From Brevibacterium ravenspurgense (GTDB taxonomy: Bacteria; Actinomycetota; Actinomycetes; Actinomycetales; Brevibacteriaceae), in the NCBI RefSeq assembly GCF_001584615.1, contig NZ_LQQC01000013.1, positions 1-58,316 on the forward strand: a DNA stretch of 58,316 nucleotides, in the 5' to 3' direction. Positions 7,275 through 15,452 of this stretch are shown here, one piece after another. Positions within the stretch are counted from its first letter, which is position 1, and each line of letters opens with the position of its first letter. The position numbers were made by a program, and so were the translations under genes. Under the pieces are notes generated by a model. It saw only the letters and a list, made by a program, of their open reading frames with translations. It ran no database searches and was not told the origin of the DNA.

Positions 7275-8491
7275 TGTCGGTTCTGGGGCTTATGGCCGCA
7301 ATCCGCGATGTCGGGCGCGACCCGTCCGGCTTGGGCTATCGGCGCTTCGGCTTCAGCCCTGAAGAGCGAACTCTGCGTGAATGGTTCATCGCCGAGTGCC
7401 GTAAGCGCGGCTTTGACGTCGAAATCGACTCCAATGGCATCACGTGGGCGTGGGTGACCGGGCCTGGGCCGAACGCCGTGGTCACCGGATCGCACCTGGA
7501 CTCCGTCCCCGGCGGAGGCGAGTTCGACGGTCCGCTGGGTGTCGCCTCGGCCCTGGCTGCGGTCGACCAGCTGAAAGCCGATGGGCGCCTCGAACGGGCG
7601 GAAAGGCCCCTGGCGATTGCCGTGTTCCCCGAAGAGGAGGGCAGCCGCTTCGGCGTTGCCTGCCTGGGCTCGCGCCTGCTGACGGGAGCCATCGACCGTG
7701 ACAGGGCGCTGGCACTCAAGGACGCCGACGGCGTGACGTTCGCCCAGGCGGCCAGCGCCTACGGCCTCACACCGGAGCACATGGGCGCTGACCGCGACCG
7801 CCTGAACCAAATCGGATCGTTCATCGAACTGCATGTCGAACAGGGCGTGGGGCTCATCAACACCGACCAGCCGGTGTCGATCGGCAGTTCGATCATCGGT
7901 CACGGCCGCTGGAACTTCCGGTTCACGGGGCAGGGCAACCACGCCGGAACAACCCCGATGAGCCACCGGGCTGACCCGGTTGCTGCGGCAAGTTCTGTGA
8001 TCGGCGGGATTCCGCAGATCACCGGGGCACACAGCGGTTCTGTCGCCACGGTCGGCAGGACGCACATTCACCCCGGCGGGACGAACGTCATCGCCTCGTC
8101 CATGGACTTCTGGCTGGACATCCGCCACCCTGACGACACGGTTGTCGAGGCGGTGCTCGCCGACATCACCGACCGCGCCCAGGATGTTGCGGCGAGTGTT
8201 GAGGGGCTCACCGCCGAAGTGCGGCGCGAATCCTATTCGCCGACCGTGGACTTCCACGCAGCCCTCAACGACAGGCTGCAGGCGGTCTTGCCGAACGCAC
8301 CGCGCATGCCGTCAGGAGCGGGCCACGACGCCGGCATTCTCGCCGCCCACGTGCCCTCGGCCATGCTCTACGTGCGCAACCCCACGGGTGTTTCCCACGC
8401 GCCGGAAGAGGCGTGCGAAGAATCCGACCAGATCGCCGGAGCGGCCGCCCTTGCCGATGTTCTGGCCGCGGAACTGAAAGCCACAGCATGA
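7274..8491 (+). CDS. M20-family amidohydrolase, possible N-formylglutamate hydrolase
   Basis: The 405-residue protein belongs to the allantoate amidohydrolase / N-carbamoyl-amino-acid hydrolase branch of M20 metallopeptidases. Visible metal and active-site motifs are GSHLDSVPGGGEFDG (about 72), EEEGSRFG (about 120), ELHVEQG, GNHAGTTPM (about 220) and SGAGHDAG. It sits between hutH and hutF with overlapping codons at both ends, so it should act in the same pathway. HutF produces N-formylglutamate, yet no HutG is present here. I infer that this enzyme removes the formyl group. Similar genes sit in Streptomyces hut clusters. The family is known; the substrate is inference. Confidence 0.85.
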   Translation: MSVLGLMAAIRDVGRDPSGLGYRRFGFSPEERTLREWFIAECRKRGFDVEIDSNGITWAWVTGPGPNAVVTGSHLDSVPGGGEFDGPLGVASALAAVDQLKADGRLERAERPLAIAVFPEEEGSRFGVACLGSRLLTGAIDRDRALALKDADGVTFAQAASAYGLTPEHMGADRDRLNQIGSFIELHVEQGVGLINTDQPVSIGSSIIGHGRWNFRFTGQGNHAGTTPMSHRADPVAAASSVIGGIPQITGAHSGSVATVGRTHIHPGGTNVIASSMDFWLDIRHPDDTVVEAVLADITDRAQDVAASVEGLTAEVRRESYSPTVDFHAALNDRLQAVLPNAPRMPSGAGHDAGILAAHVPSAMLYVRNPTGVSHAPEEACEESDQIAGAAALADVLAAELKATA

Positions 8492-9876
8492 AGCTCTTCT
8501 TTCCGCGCGCCTACATAGACGGCGAAATCCGCACCGATGTCCTCGTCACGGCTGATGAGAGCGGCACCATCACCGCTGTCGAATGCGGCACCCCGCCCGC
8601 CCCGGAGCCAGCTGCCCCCGTGCCAGCTGCCTCCGTGCCAGCCGCCCCCGGCACCTCGCCCGGTTTCCCAACCGGCACCTCGTCAGAAGACATCCACGTC
8701 TTCACCGGCACGGCGTTCCCGGGTGCGCACAACGCGCACTCGCATGCCTTCCACCGCCTGCTGCGCGGCAGGACGCACGATGACGGGGGCACCTTCTGGA
8801 CGTGGCGGCAGGAAATGTACGCGGCAGCTGCCTCCCTGACTCCGCAGCTGTACCGCGAAGTCGCCACGGCGGTGTTCGGGGAGATGATCGAGGCCGGCTA
8901 CACCTCGGTCGGCGAGTTTCACTACGTCCACCACGCCCCGGACGGCACCGCCTACCCCGACCACGCCATGGAGCGCGCCTTGGCCGAAGCGGCAGCAACA
9001 GCCGGCATCCGCCTGGTCCTGCTGGACACGTGCTATCTGCAAGGCAGCATCGGCAAAGAGCTCGCACCCGAACAGGTGCGCTTCGGCGATGGCAGCATCG
9101 ACGGGTACATGCGCAGGCACGCCAGTCTGCGCGAAGCACTTGCCGACTTCAGCCCGCTGGTCACCGTCGGTGCGGCCATCCACTCGGTGCGCGCCGTCGC
9201 CGCGGAAGACCTTCCGCGCTTTGCTGAACTCGATGGCCCCCTGCACATCCACCTGTCCGAACAGCCTGCCGAAAACGAACAGGCGCTCGCCGCCTACGGG
9301 AAGACCCCCACGCGGCTGCTCGCCGAGGCGGGGCTCCTGTCACCGCGCCTGTCGGCGGTGCACGCCACTCACCTGAGCGATGACGACATTCGGCTGCTGG
9401 GGGATGCCGGGGTGCACATCGTCATGTGCCCCACGACCGAGGCGGATCTCGCCGACGGGATCGGGCCGGCACGTGCGCTCGCGGACGCCGGAGCGGTCAT
9501 CTGCCTGGGCTCTGACCAGCACGTTGTGCTGGACTCCATGCGGGAACTGCAGGCACTGGAAGCCGGTGAGCGGCTGGCATCGGGCCAGAGGGGACGCTTC
9601 AGCCCAGCCGAACTCATCACCGCCCTGACGCAGTCCGGGGCTTCGGCGTTGGGTCTGCGCTCTGGGATTGCGGTAGGGTGCCCAGCAGACATCGTCACTG
9701 TTGAGCACGCAAGTGTTCGCACCGCCGGTTCACGCGGAGAACAGGTGGTGATGTCGGCCACCGCTGCGGATATCAGCGCCGTCATCGTTGCCGGCCGGGT
9801 TCGCCGCTCTCGTCCTAAGGGCGCTGAACAGGATTCGCTGGGGAGGCTCTACGCACGGTTTTTCAAGGAGGAATAA
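8488..9876 (+). CDS. hutF: Formimidoylglutamate deiminase
   Basis: HutF hydrolyses N-formimidoyl-glutamate to N-formylglutamate and ammonia. I start at ATG 8488, which overlaps the previous stop (ATGA), giving 462 residues beginning MKLFFPRAYIDGEI. The metal site GAHNAHSHAFHRLLRGR lies near residues 79-95, and the GSDQHVVLD segment is downstream, as in the family. Residues about 37-60 form a Pro/Ala-rich linker coded by three 15-base tandem repeats (8608-8652), unusual for this enzyme and probably surface exposed. It is followed one base later by an IclR gene. Confidence 0.93.
   Translation: MKLFFPRAYIDGEIRTDVLVTADESGTITAVECGTPPAPEPAAPVPAASVPAAPGTSPGFPTGTSSEDIHVFTGTAFPGAHNAHSHAFHRLLRGRTHDDGGTFWTWRQEMYAAAASLTPQLYREVATAVFGEMIEAGYTSVGEFHYVHHAPDGTAYPDHAMERALAEAAATAGIRLVLLDTCYLQGSIGKELAPEQVRFGDGSIDGYMRRHASLREALADFSPLVTVGAAIHSVRAVAAEDLPRFAELDGPLHIHLSEQPAENEQALAAYGKTPTRLLAEAGLLSPRLSAVHATHLSDDDIRLLGDAGVHIVMCPTTEADLADGIGPARALADAGAVICLGSDQHVVLDSMRELQALEAGERLASGQRGRFSPAELITALTQSGASALGLRSGIAVGCPADIVTVEHASVRTAGSRGEQVVMSATAADISAVIVAGRVRRSRPKGAEQDSLGRLYARFFKEE
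8608..8652 (+). repeat. Three 15-base tandem repeats inside hutF
   Basis: CCAGCTGCCCCCGTG, CCAGCTGCCTCCGTG and CCAGCCGCCCCCGGC follow one another in frame and code for a Pro-Ala-Val-rich linker. Because 15 is divisible by three, slippage here would change linker length without breaking the gene. Confidence 0.8.
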
Positions 9877-9877
9877 C

Positions 9878-10624
9878 GTGGCAGAAGTTCCGGCACTCAG
9901 GCGTTCCGTTGGGATTCTGCGCCATCTGGGCTCGTCATTGCGGCCCATCAGCGCCGGAGCTCTCGCACGCACCCTGGACATTCCCCGCTCCAGCCTGTAC
10001 GACCTCCTGGCTGTTCTCGAAGAGCTCGACATGGTGCGCAAAGTCGACACCGGCTATGTGCTGGGCTCTGGTATCAGTGAACTCGACGCCGCGCACTCAC
10101 GTCACGCGTCTCTGCAGCGGATTGCCCAGCCGGCTGCGCTCGAAACAGCTGAAGCGGCCGGCGGTTCCGTCCAGTTGGCGGTTCTGCGCGGCTGGGAGAC
10201 GGTGTACCTGCTGAAGGAGTCAGCCAAGAGGGCGCCGCGGATCGTCACCGAGGCCGGCATCCGCATGCCCGCCTATCTCACCGCGACCGGCCGGGCGATC
10301 CTGTCCCGGCTGGAGAGGCGCGAGGTGGTGGCGATCTTCTCTTCTGAACTCGTCTTTGCGCAGCGCACGGGGCAGGGGCCTACGTCGCTGCGGGAACTCA
10401 ACAGCGAATTGGCCGGTGTTCGCTCCCGCGGCTATTCGATTGAGCACGGTGAAATCAGCGACGGCATTTGGACTGTTGCCGCCCCCATTGTCGATGCCGC
10501 GGGCAGGCCGATTGCCGCATTCGGCATTTCGCTGCCCACTGATGACAGCGGGGAAGACCGTGAAAGGGAAGTCAGCGCCCTGGCAGTAGAAGCCGCTGAG
10601 GGAATCTCAGTGCGTCTGCGCTGA
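9878..10624 (+). CDS. IclR-family regulator, probable hut regulator
   Basis: The 248-residue product has an N-terminal winged helix-turn-helix (about residues 5-58, with DIPRSSLYDLLAVLEELDM as the recognition region) and a C-terminal IclR effector domain (about 70-248). I start at GTG 9878 because AAGGAGG stands at a good distance; the longer frame runs into hutF. It is one base downstream of hutF and so probably co-transcribed with the enzymes. It is a candidate to bind the palindrome before hutU and respond to histidine or urocanate; this is inference. Confidence 0.88.
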   Translation: MAEVPALRRSVGILRHLGSSLRPISAGALARTLDIPRSSLYDLLAVLEELDMVRKVDTGYVLGSGISELDAAHSRHASLQRIAQPAALETAEAAGGSVQLAVLRGWETVYLLKESAKRAPRIVTEAGIRMPAYLTATGRAILSRLERREVVAIFSSELVFAQRTGQGPTSLRELNSELAGVRSRGYSIEHGEISDGIWTVAAPIVDAAGRPIAAFGISLPTDDSGEDREREVSALAVEAAEGISVRLR

Positions 10625-10879
10625 GCCTTTGCCCAGGAGCAGTTCTCCGCTGCGCACCGAAACAGCCGGCGGTGAGGAGAGTGGAAGCTTTGAAAAAATA
10701 CGAATTCAGTACAGAATGGGTTTTTCGGACAGAATCACACGTTCACGAAGCGCACAGATACGTCTCATCTATCGCCGAGCCGGTTTTATGTCAGTGGTTA
10801 TCGGTAGGCTGAGATTCGTAAGGGTGAACTTGGCGTCACCCGCTGCGCTGTAACAGGCGCATACGCAGAAAGGAGCAGA
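10625..10879. other. Intergenic region between two iclR genes
   Basis: These 255 bases are more AT-rich than the surroundings, with no supportable gene. GGGTGA and TCACCC (about 10822-10841) form a short inverted repeat. No copy of the hutU palindrome is visible. The second iclR gene may have its own promoter here. Confidence 0.5.
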
Positions 10880-11587
10880 ATGGCGGATGTCCCGGCTCTT
10901 CGGCGCGCAGTTGCGATGCTGCGCGCTGTTTCCCTCAGCAACGAGCCCATGAGCGCCGGACAGCTGTCACGGGAACTCGATATTCCCCGCTCCACCGTCT
11001 ACGACATCCTTGCGGTCCTTGAAGAGCTCAACGTTGTCAGCAAGCGCAAGAACGGCTACGTGCCGGGGCCGGCGTCTACTGGCGTGGGTGCTGCGTATCT
11101 GCGCTCCGTGCCGTTGGTCAATGCGGCAGCTCCGGCCATGCGCGCGCTGGCAGACGCCATTGACGGCTGTGTCCACCTGTCCACGCTGCGCGGCAATGAA
11201 GCACAGATCCTCACGGCAGACCGCGGTCCTGACGCGCCCGCGTGCCCGTCGTGGCCCGGTGATGTGCAGCCGGTCGCAACATCAGCAGCCGGCCAGGCGA
11301 TTCTGTCCTGCCTGCCCAAAGGTGCGATTGCCGGACTCATCGACGAACACCTGATGCCCAGGGTCCTGGAAGAGCTTCGCGCGGTTCGTCTGCGCGGCTA
11401 TGCCATCGAACACTGCGACGATTCCAGCACGTGGACCATCAGCGCCGCTCTGCAGCCCAGATCAGGTTCGCTGGTTGCGGCCCTTTCCATCGTCCTGCCG
11501 GCCAACTACTGGAGTGCTGACAACGAACTGCGCGTTGCGAAAGCCCTCAAGCTCACCGTCAAGAGGCTTTCTGACCGTCTCAACTGA
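10880..11587 (+). CDS. Second IclR-family regulator
   Basis: The 235-residue protein starts MADVPALRRAVAMLRAVS, very like the preceding regulator (MAEVPALRRSVGILRHLG), and its helix-turn-helix (DIPRSTVYDILAVLEELNV) is almost the same. The two are therefore a tandem duplicate pair. The effector domain is shorter and has drifted more, with no clear match to the first protein's ligand region. AAAGGAG precedes the ATG. It may bind the same operators but sense another signal, or modulate its partner. Function beyond DNA binding is not visible. Confidence 0.85.
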   Translation: MADVPALRRAVAMLRAVSLSNEPMSAGQLSRELDIPRSTVYDILAVLEELNVVSKRKNGYVPGPASTGVGAAYLRSVPLVNAAAPAMRALADAIDGCVHLSTLRGNEAQILTADRGPDAPACPSWPGDVQPVATSAAGQAILSCLPKGAIAGLIDEHLMPRVLEELRAVRLRGYAIEHCDDSSTWTISAALQPRSGSLVAALSIVLPANYWSADNELRVAKALKLTVKRLSDRLN

Positions 11588-11603
11588 CGGTTAGGGTTGT
11601 TTC

Positions 11604-12797
11604 GTGACTTTGCGACACGACCCTGCAGACGAGCCCTTCTTCCGTGAATGGAACGAAGCGCGCCGCCGTGAAAACGGAGGCCAGCGGACAATTACACGGT
11701 CCCGTAAGCGCTCAACCCTCCTGCAGGAACACCTGGGACTGCACCGGGGTCTTCCCGTCCCCGCCTGTCTCGCAGTCGGATCAAAGGGCAAAGGCACCGC
11801 GGTGGCGGCAGCAACCGCAACCCTGCACGCCGCGGGTCTGCGCGTGGGAACCATCACGAGCCCGCCGCTGCGCCACAATCGCGAACGCGTTCGCATTGAC
11901 GGCCGCGCGATTTCCCAAGCGGACTACGAGGCGCTGTCCCAGCGGGCCGCCCGTGCGCTTGAGGCTCTGCCCTCCTCAGATGACGGCTATCTGCCGCCTT
12001 CGGGCATGTATACCCTCATTGGGCTGAGCTGGTTGCTGGATGCAGGGGTCGATGTCCTCGTCGTCGAGGAGGGCCTGGGCGGTCTGAGCGACGATGTTTC
12101 GCTGTTCTCCTACCCGGTTGTCGGGGTCACGCAGATCTTTGCGGAACACCTGGACGTTCTGGGCGGTTCGCTCGATGCTGTTGCGGCTGATCTGCTGGGA
12201 GTCATTGACGACGCCACAGAGCGGGTGGTGGCGTTTTCACCGCAGCCGCTCCAAGCACACAGCCGCCTGCCTGAGCACACAGACTTCGTTGAAACCGGCG
12301 CAACCCTGGAGCGCAATATCCGAGTAGGCGCCAAAACTGCGTGCAGTCTGCTGGAAGTCAGCTTCCCAGACCGGAAGCAGGCAGCCCTGCCGAATGCCGA
12401 AGAGCTCGTAGAAAAGCTGATTCTGCCGGGCCGCGCGTCCCTGCACACGGTCAGCGGGGCGCAGTGGTGCATCGACACGTCCATCAGCCCGGAAGGTGTG
12501 GCTGATATTCGTGCTCGCGCCGAAGGGATCCTGCGTCCCGGTTTTCGGGTGCTGGCTGCATTTCCGGATGTCAAAGACGTCGACGGCTGCATAGCCGAAC
12601 TTGAGGGGCTGCCTGTGACATTCGTCGGTGCGGGCCGCGAATACCTCAACTACAGCCGATCACAGGCCGACACAACAACCCAGCAGGCAGTGCATAACGC
12701 CCAGGCCGCCGGCAGTGATGTGCTGGCGGTGGGCACGCAGTCCTTCGCCGGGGAACTGCTGGAAATCCTCGAAGCCGACACTGACCGCTGGTGGTGA
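11604..12797 (+). CDS. FolC-like Mur-ligase family protein
   Basis: The 397-residue product resembles folylpolyglutamate synthase: P-loop GSKGKGT (about 59-65, usual form GTNGKGS), TSPPLRHNRERVRIDG matching the family TSPHL...RERI segment, and EEGLGG followed by a metal-binding-like EHLDVLGG. The C-terminal motif DGAHNP of FolC is replaced by DTSISPEG. The fold is thus kept while the ligand sites have changed. It probably couples ATP use to amide-bond formation, but the substrate is unknown. The start is GTG 11604. It converges on the murI operon with 10 bases between stops. Confidence 0.7.
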   Translation: MTLRHDPADEPFFREWNEARRRENGGQRTITRSRKRSTLLQEHLGLHRGLPVPACLAVGSKGKGTAVAAATATLHAAGLRVGTITSPPLRHNRERVRIDGRAISQADYEALSQRAARALEALPSSDDGYLPPSGMYTLIGLSWLLDAGVDVLVVEEGLGGLSDDVSLFSYPVVGVTQIFAEHLDVLGGSLDAVAADLLGVIDDATERVVAFSPQPLQAHSRLPEHTDFVETGATLERNIRVGAKTACSLLEVSFPDRKQAALPNAEELVEKLILPGRASLHTVSGAQWCIDTSISPEGVADIRARAEGILRPGFRVLAAFPDVKDVDGCIAELEGLPVTFVGAGREYLNYSRSQADTTTQQAVHNAQAAGSDVLAVGTQSFAGELLEILEADTDRWW

Positions 12798-12807
12798 GGA
12801 AGCCCGA

Positions 12808-13461
12808 TCAGTCGTCGTCGACGACCTCGCCCTCGATCACCTGGGGGCCTTCACCTCGGCCGTTCCTGCCGCCTCGACCACCCGGGCCGCCGATCCGACC
12901 GGAAGCCGTCCACCCCTGAGCCTGCCCGTTCTGCGTGCGGAAGGCGCGGAAAGTCGTGGTGATCCGGCGGGCCAGCATCAAGCTGAGAACACCGTAGATG
13001 GCCAGCAGGAACGCGGCCAGGTACATGCCGATCGTGATGGTGTCAGCCGGGAAGACGGGCATGAGGAAACCGGCGAAGACCGCGGCAATGCCGAGCACCA
13101 GACCCAACCACCACGAGCGCACACCCAGGCTGCGCATGAGAACAGACACAAGGATGACACCCGCGCCGAACAGAACGGCCGCAATGCTCATAACCACCAC
13201 GAGGAAGCCCAGAAGAGCATTGGGTGCCGCCAGAATCAGAATGCCGAGCAGCGCCGACAGGATCGTATGCCCCAAAGCCAGACCGGACTTGCGGCGCACT
13301 GAGGCGATCAGTGCAAGCGCGGCATCAGCCAAGAACCAGAAGCCCACCAGGTAGGAGAACACCACGGCACTGTGGCCTGGCCACACCACCAGAAGAATCG
13401 AAGCAATGAGCGCGAAGACGCCCTGCAGAACTAAGAACAGGTTGATCGGTCGGACTGCCAC
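12808..13461 (-). CDS. HdeD-like (DUF308) membrane protein
   Basis: The 217-residue product has about six hydrophobic segments up to residue 165, with the repeated short-helix pattern of the HdeD/DUF308 family, then a cytoplasmic Gly/Arg-rich tail ending VIEGEVVDDD. The family is linked to acid or envelope stress in enterobacteria; the role here is unknown. I choose GTG 13461 because AGGAAGGGA stands just before it; GTG 13479, which overlaps the murI stop, would add six residues. It is the last gene of a four-gene leftward operon. Confidence 0.8.
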   Translation of the reverse strand: MAVRPINLFLVLQGVFALIASILLVVWPGHSAVVFSYLVGFWFLADAALALIASVRRKSGLALGHTILSALLGILILAAPNALLGFLVVVMSIAAVLFGAGVILVSVLMRSLGVRSWWLGLVLGIAAVFAGFLMPVFPADTITIGMYLAAFLLAIYGVLSLMLARRITTTFRAFRTQNGQAQGWTASGRIGGPGGRGGRNGRGEGPQVIEGEVVDDD

Positions 13462-13475
13462 GGTAGATCCCTTCC

Positions 13476-14243
13476 TCACACAGCAATGTCCAAAAGCGCC
13501 TGACCGGCAGGGTATGCGCCGACTGCGGCCGGGAGTTCCCCCGGTCGTCCCGACAGGTACACGTGCCGCAGCCGGCCGGTGGGCTGAGCCTCGGGACTGG
13601 GCTTCAGTCCCAGTCGGTGCAGCGTTTGCTGGGCAACGGCGCCGTGCGAATCGTACAGCTGCCTGATGCCCGGGCGGGCGGCGCGAATGACGTCAGCCAC
13701 CAGGCCGTAGTGGGTGCAGCCGAGCACAATGTCGGTAATGCCTTCGGGGGTGTCGGCCATTGCCTGGGCGACTGCCGCGCGAATGCTCACGGGGTCAGCC
13801 GCATCAATGGCCTGCGCCAGTCCGAAGGCCGCTGTTTGGTGAACGTCAAGACCGGCCGCAAACTTCCCGATCAGCTCATTTTGGTACTCACTGTTGGTGG
13901 TTGCCGGGGTTGCCCACACGGCGAACGGTCGGCCGGCTTCCGCGGCGGGTTTGATGGCCGGCACGGTGCCGATGATTGGGATCTTGAACTCTTTGCGCAG
14001 GGCTGGCAGCGCATTGACCGAGGCGGTGTTGCAGGCCACGACGATCGCATCGGGTTCGTGCTGGGCCAGGGTGCGGGCTGAAAACAGTGCGCGTTTGGTG
14101 ACATCGGCACCGGACAGCCTGCCGTAGGGGGCGAAGTCAGGGTCCATGGCCAGTACAAGGTCGGCCTGCGGGGCGGCCCGGTGGATGGCGTGGGCGAACG
14201 CGGTGAGGCCCAAGCCGGAATCGAAGACGCCGATGGTGGTCAT
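13476..14243 (-). CDS. murI: Glutamate racemase
   Basis: MurI interconverts L- and D-glutamate, supplying D-Glu for peptidoglycan, by a two-cysteine mechanism. The 255-residue protein shows the N-terminal FDSGLG with Asp8, PYG at 39-41, the first catalytic cysteine in ACNTAS (C71) and the second in GCTHYG (C176). The usual FDSGLGG has become FDSGLGL. Its ATG overlaps the stop of the upstream HAD gene (ATGA), so the two are coupled. Confidence 0.93.
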   Translation of the reverse strand: MTTIGVFDSGLGLTAFAHAIHRAAPQADLVLAMDPDFAPYGRLSGADVTKRALFSARTLAQHEPDAIVVACNTASVNALPALRKEFKIPIIGTVPAIKPAAEAGRPFAVWATPATTNSEYQNELIGKFAAGLDVHQTAAFGLAQAIDAADPVSIRAAVAQAMADTPEGITDIVLGCTHYGLVADVIRAARPGIRQLYDSHGAVAQQTLHRLGLKPSPEAQPTGRLRHVYLSGRPGELPAAVGAYPAGQALLDIAV

Positions 14244-14986
14244 AGCCGCAGCTTTCTGGGTCGAGGTGTCAGCGAGTACGGGTTGTTCTGCGCTGTTCCG
14301 GCGGGGCTTTCTGGGTCGGGGCCGGCTGGGATGGATGCGCCGGCTGGGCTGGCGGCCGCGGTGCCGCTGGGGCCCGCGGGTCCGGTCGGTTCGGCGGCAC
14401 CCGCGTGGCTGCCCGAGGTGCCTAGACCTGCGGGTGTCGTCCGGTGCGGAGTTCTGGGGGCGGGTGGGGTGAAGCGGCGCATCTGCTTAAAGTGCGCCTC
14501 TGTGAGCCCCGTACTGTATTCCGGGGCGATCATGAGCAGACGATCGCCGAAAAGCGTCGTGAAGTGCTCCAGGGTGGTGGTGTGGACGAGGTCGTCGTCA
14601 ATCCAGATGGCGCGGTCGTCGGGATTGTCGCGTAGGAACTTTTCGACCGCTTTGGCTTTCCACCACGTGTGTGGGTCATCCGCGTAGTAGTTAAACGACG
14701 AATCCGGCATGGCTTCGACCGCATACCGGCGGGTGAATCCGAGCTTCGGTTCGATTTCCTCGGTGCACAGGTGCGACCACGTGGACAGCCACACCAGCTG
14801 GGCGTAGCGGCGGCGCAGAAAACGCTCCATGAGCTGCACAATGTGCGGTCGGTAGTGCAGTTCGTAGTTCCAAGCGTGAACAGCCCGACGCTTTTCCCGT
14901 TTGAACCGGGGTTCCGGCACGGGATAGGAGTTGAGAACGCCGTCGACGTCGAGAAAAATCCGCACGGGCGACTGGGCTTGGACCAT
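14240..14986 (-). CDS. HAD-like protein with disordered tail
   Basis: The first ~170 residues form a HAD-like domain: FLDVDGVLNSYP (motif I, nucleophile Asp), WLSTWSHLC (motif II) and IWIDDDLV (motif IV). The layout recalls the HAD domain named after 'Swiss Army Knife' RNA-repair proteins. Residues from about 172 on are rich in Pro, Ala, Gly and Thr, ending in a basic TPRPRKLRL, and are probably disordered. I start at ATG 14986 because the upstream extension has no family character. Its stop overlaps the murI start. The substrate is unknown; a phosphatase role is inference. Confidence 0.75.
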   Translation of the reverse strand: MVQAQSPVRIFLDVDGVLNSYPVPEPRFKREKRRAVHAWNYELHYRPHIVQLMERFLRRRYAQLVWLSTWSHLCTEEIEPKLGFTRRYAVEAMPDSSFNYYADDPHTWWKAKAVEKFLRDNPDDRAIWIDDDLVHTTTLEHFTTLFGDRLLMIAPEYSTGLTEAHFKQMRRFTPPAPRTPHRTTPAGLGTSGSHAGAAEPTGPAGPSGTAAASPAGASIPAGPDPESPAGTAQNNPYSLTPRPRKLRL

Positions 14987-15039
14987 AACTTCATGGTAGC
15001 CGTCGCCTTTGATTGAGCAGACAGCCCCGCCGTCGGCGT

Positions 15040-15429
15040 CTACGGTGTCGTCGTCAGCACGGGAACATCGGAGTCCAGCAGAATCCGCTGTGCCTGAGAG
15101 CCCAGAATGAACTTGCCGATCGCGCTGCGCTTGCGCAGACCGATCACAATCATGCTGGCATCGTTTTCTTTGGCGCACCGGTTGAGGGTTTCGACCAGGT
15201 TGTCTTCGTGTTCCGGCTGCAGAACCTCGGCTTCGACACCGGCTTTGCGGGCCTGCTCTTCCAGTGCCGCCGCTTCAGAAGCATCGAGGGTTGTCACTTC
15301 ACTTGCCGCACCCAGCCGGGGAGAGTTCACCACGAGAGCGCGCACGCCGCGGGCCTTCGCCTCGGCAAAGCCCGCCTTGAGAGCAGCCTGACCTTCGGGG
15401 GAGGGGAGATAGCCGATGATGACCGTCAT
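15040..15429 (-). CDS. Universal stress protein (UspA family)
   Basis: The 129-residue product starts MTVIIGYLPSPEGQAAL and has the family core with the nucleotide-binding end: MIVIGLRKRSAIGKFILGS followed by an LLDSDVPVLTT strand. The ATP-binding G-2x-G-9x-G(S/T) pattern is only partly kept (GLRKRSAIGKFILGS). It probably acts in general stress in the cytoplasm. ATG 15429 is chosen over upstream in-frame starts, which would run into the divergent gene. It leads the leftward operon with the HAD gene, murI and the HdeD-like gene. Confidence 0.9.
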   Translation of the reverse strand: MTVIIGYLPSPEGQAALKAGFAEAKARGVRALVVNSPRLGAASEVTTLDASEAAALEEQARKAGVEAEVLQPEHEDNLVETLNRCAKENDASMIVIGLRKRSAIGKFILGSQAQRILLDSDVPVLTTTP

Positions 15430-15452
15430 GTGCCCACTGTAACGTGGACTGC

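Noticed and set aside
10629..10853. Possible 74-codon gene between the two iclR genes
   Set aside because: No ribosome site, Ser/Arg-rich chance composition and no family resemblance.
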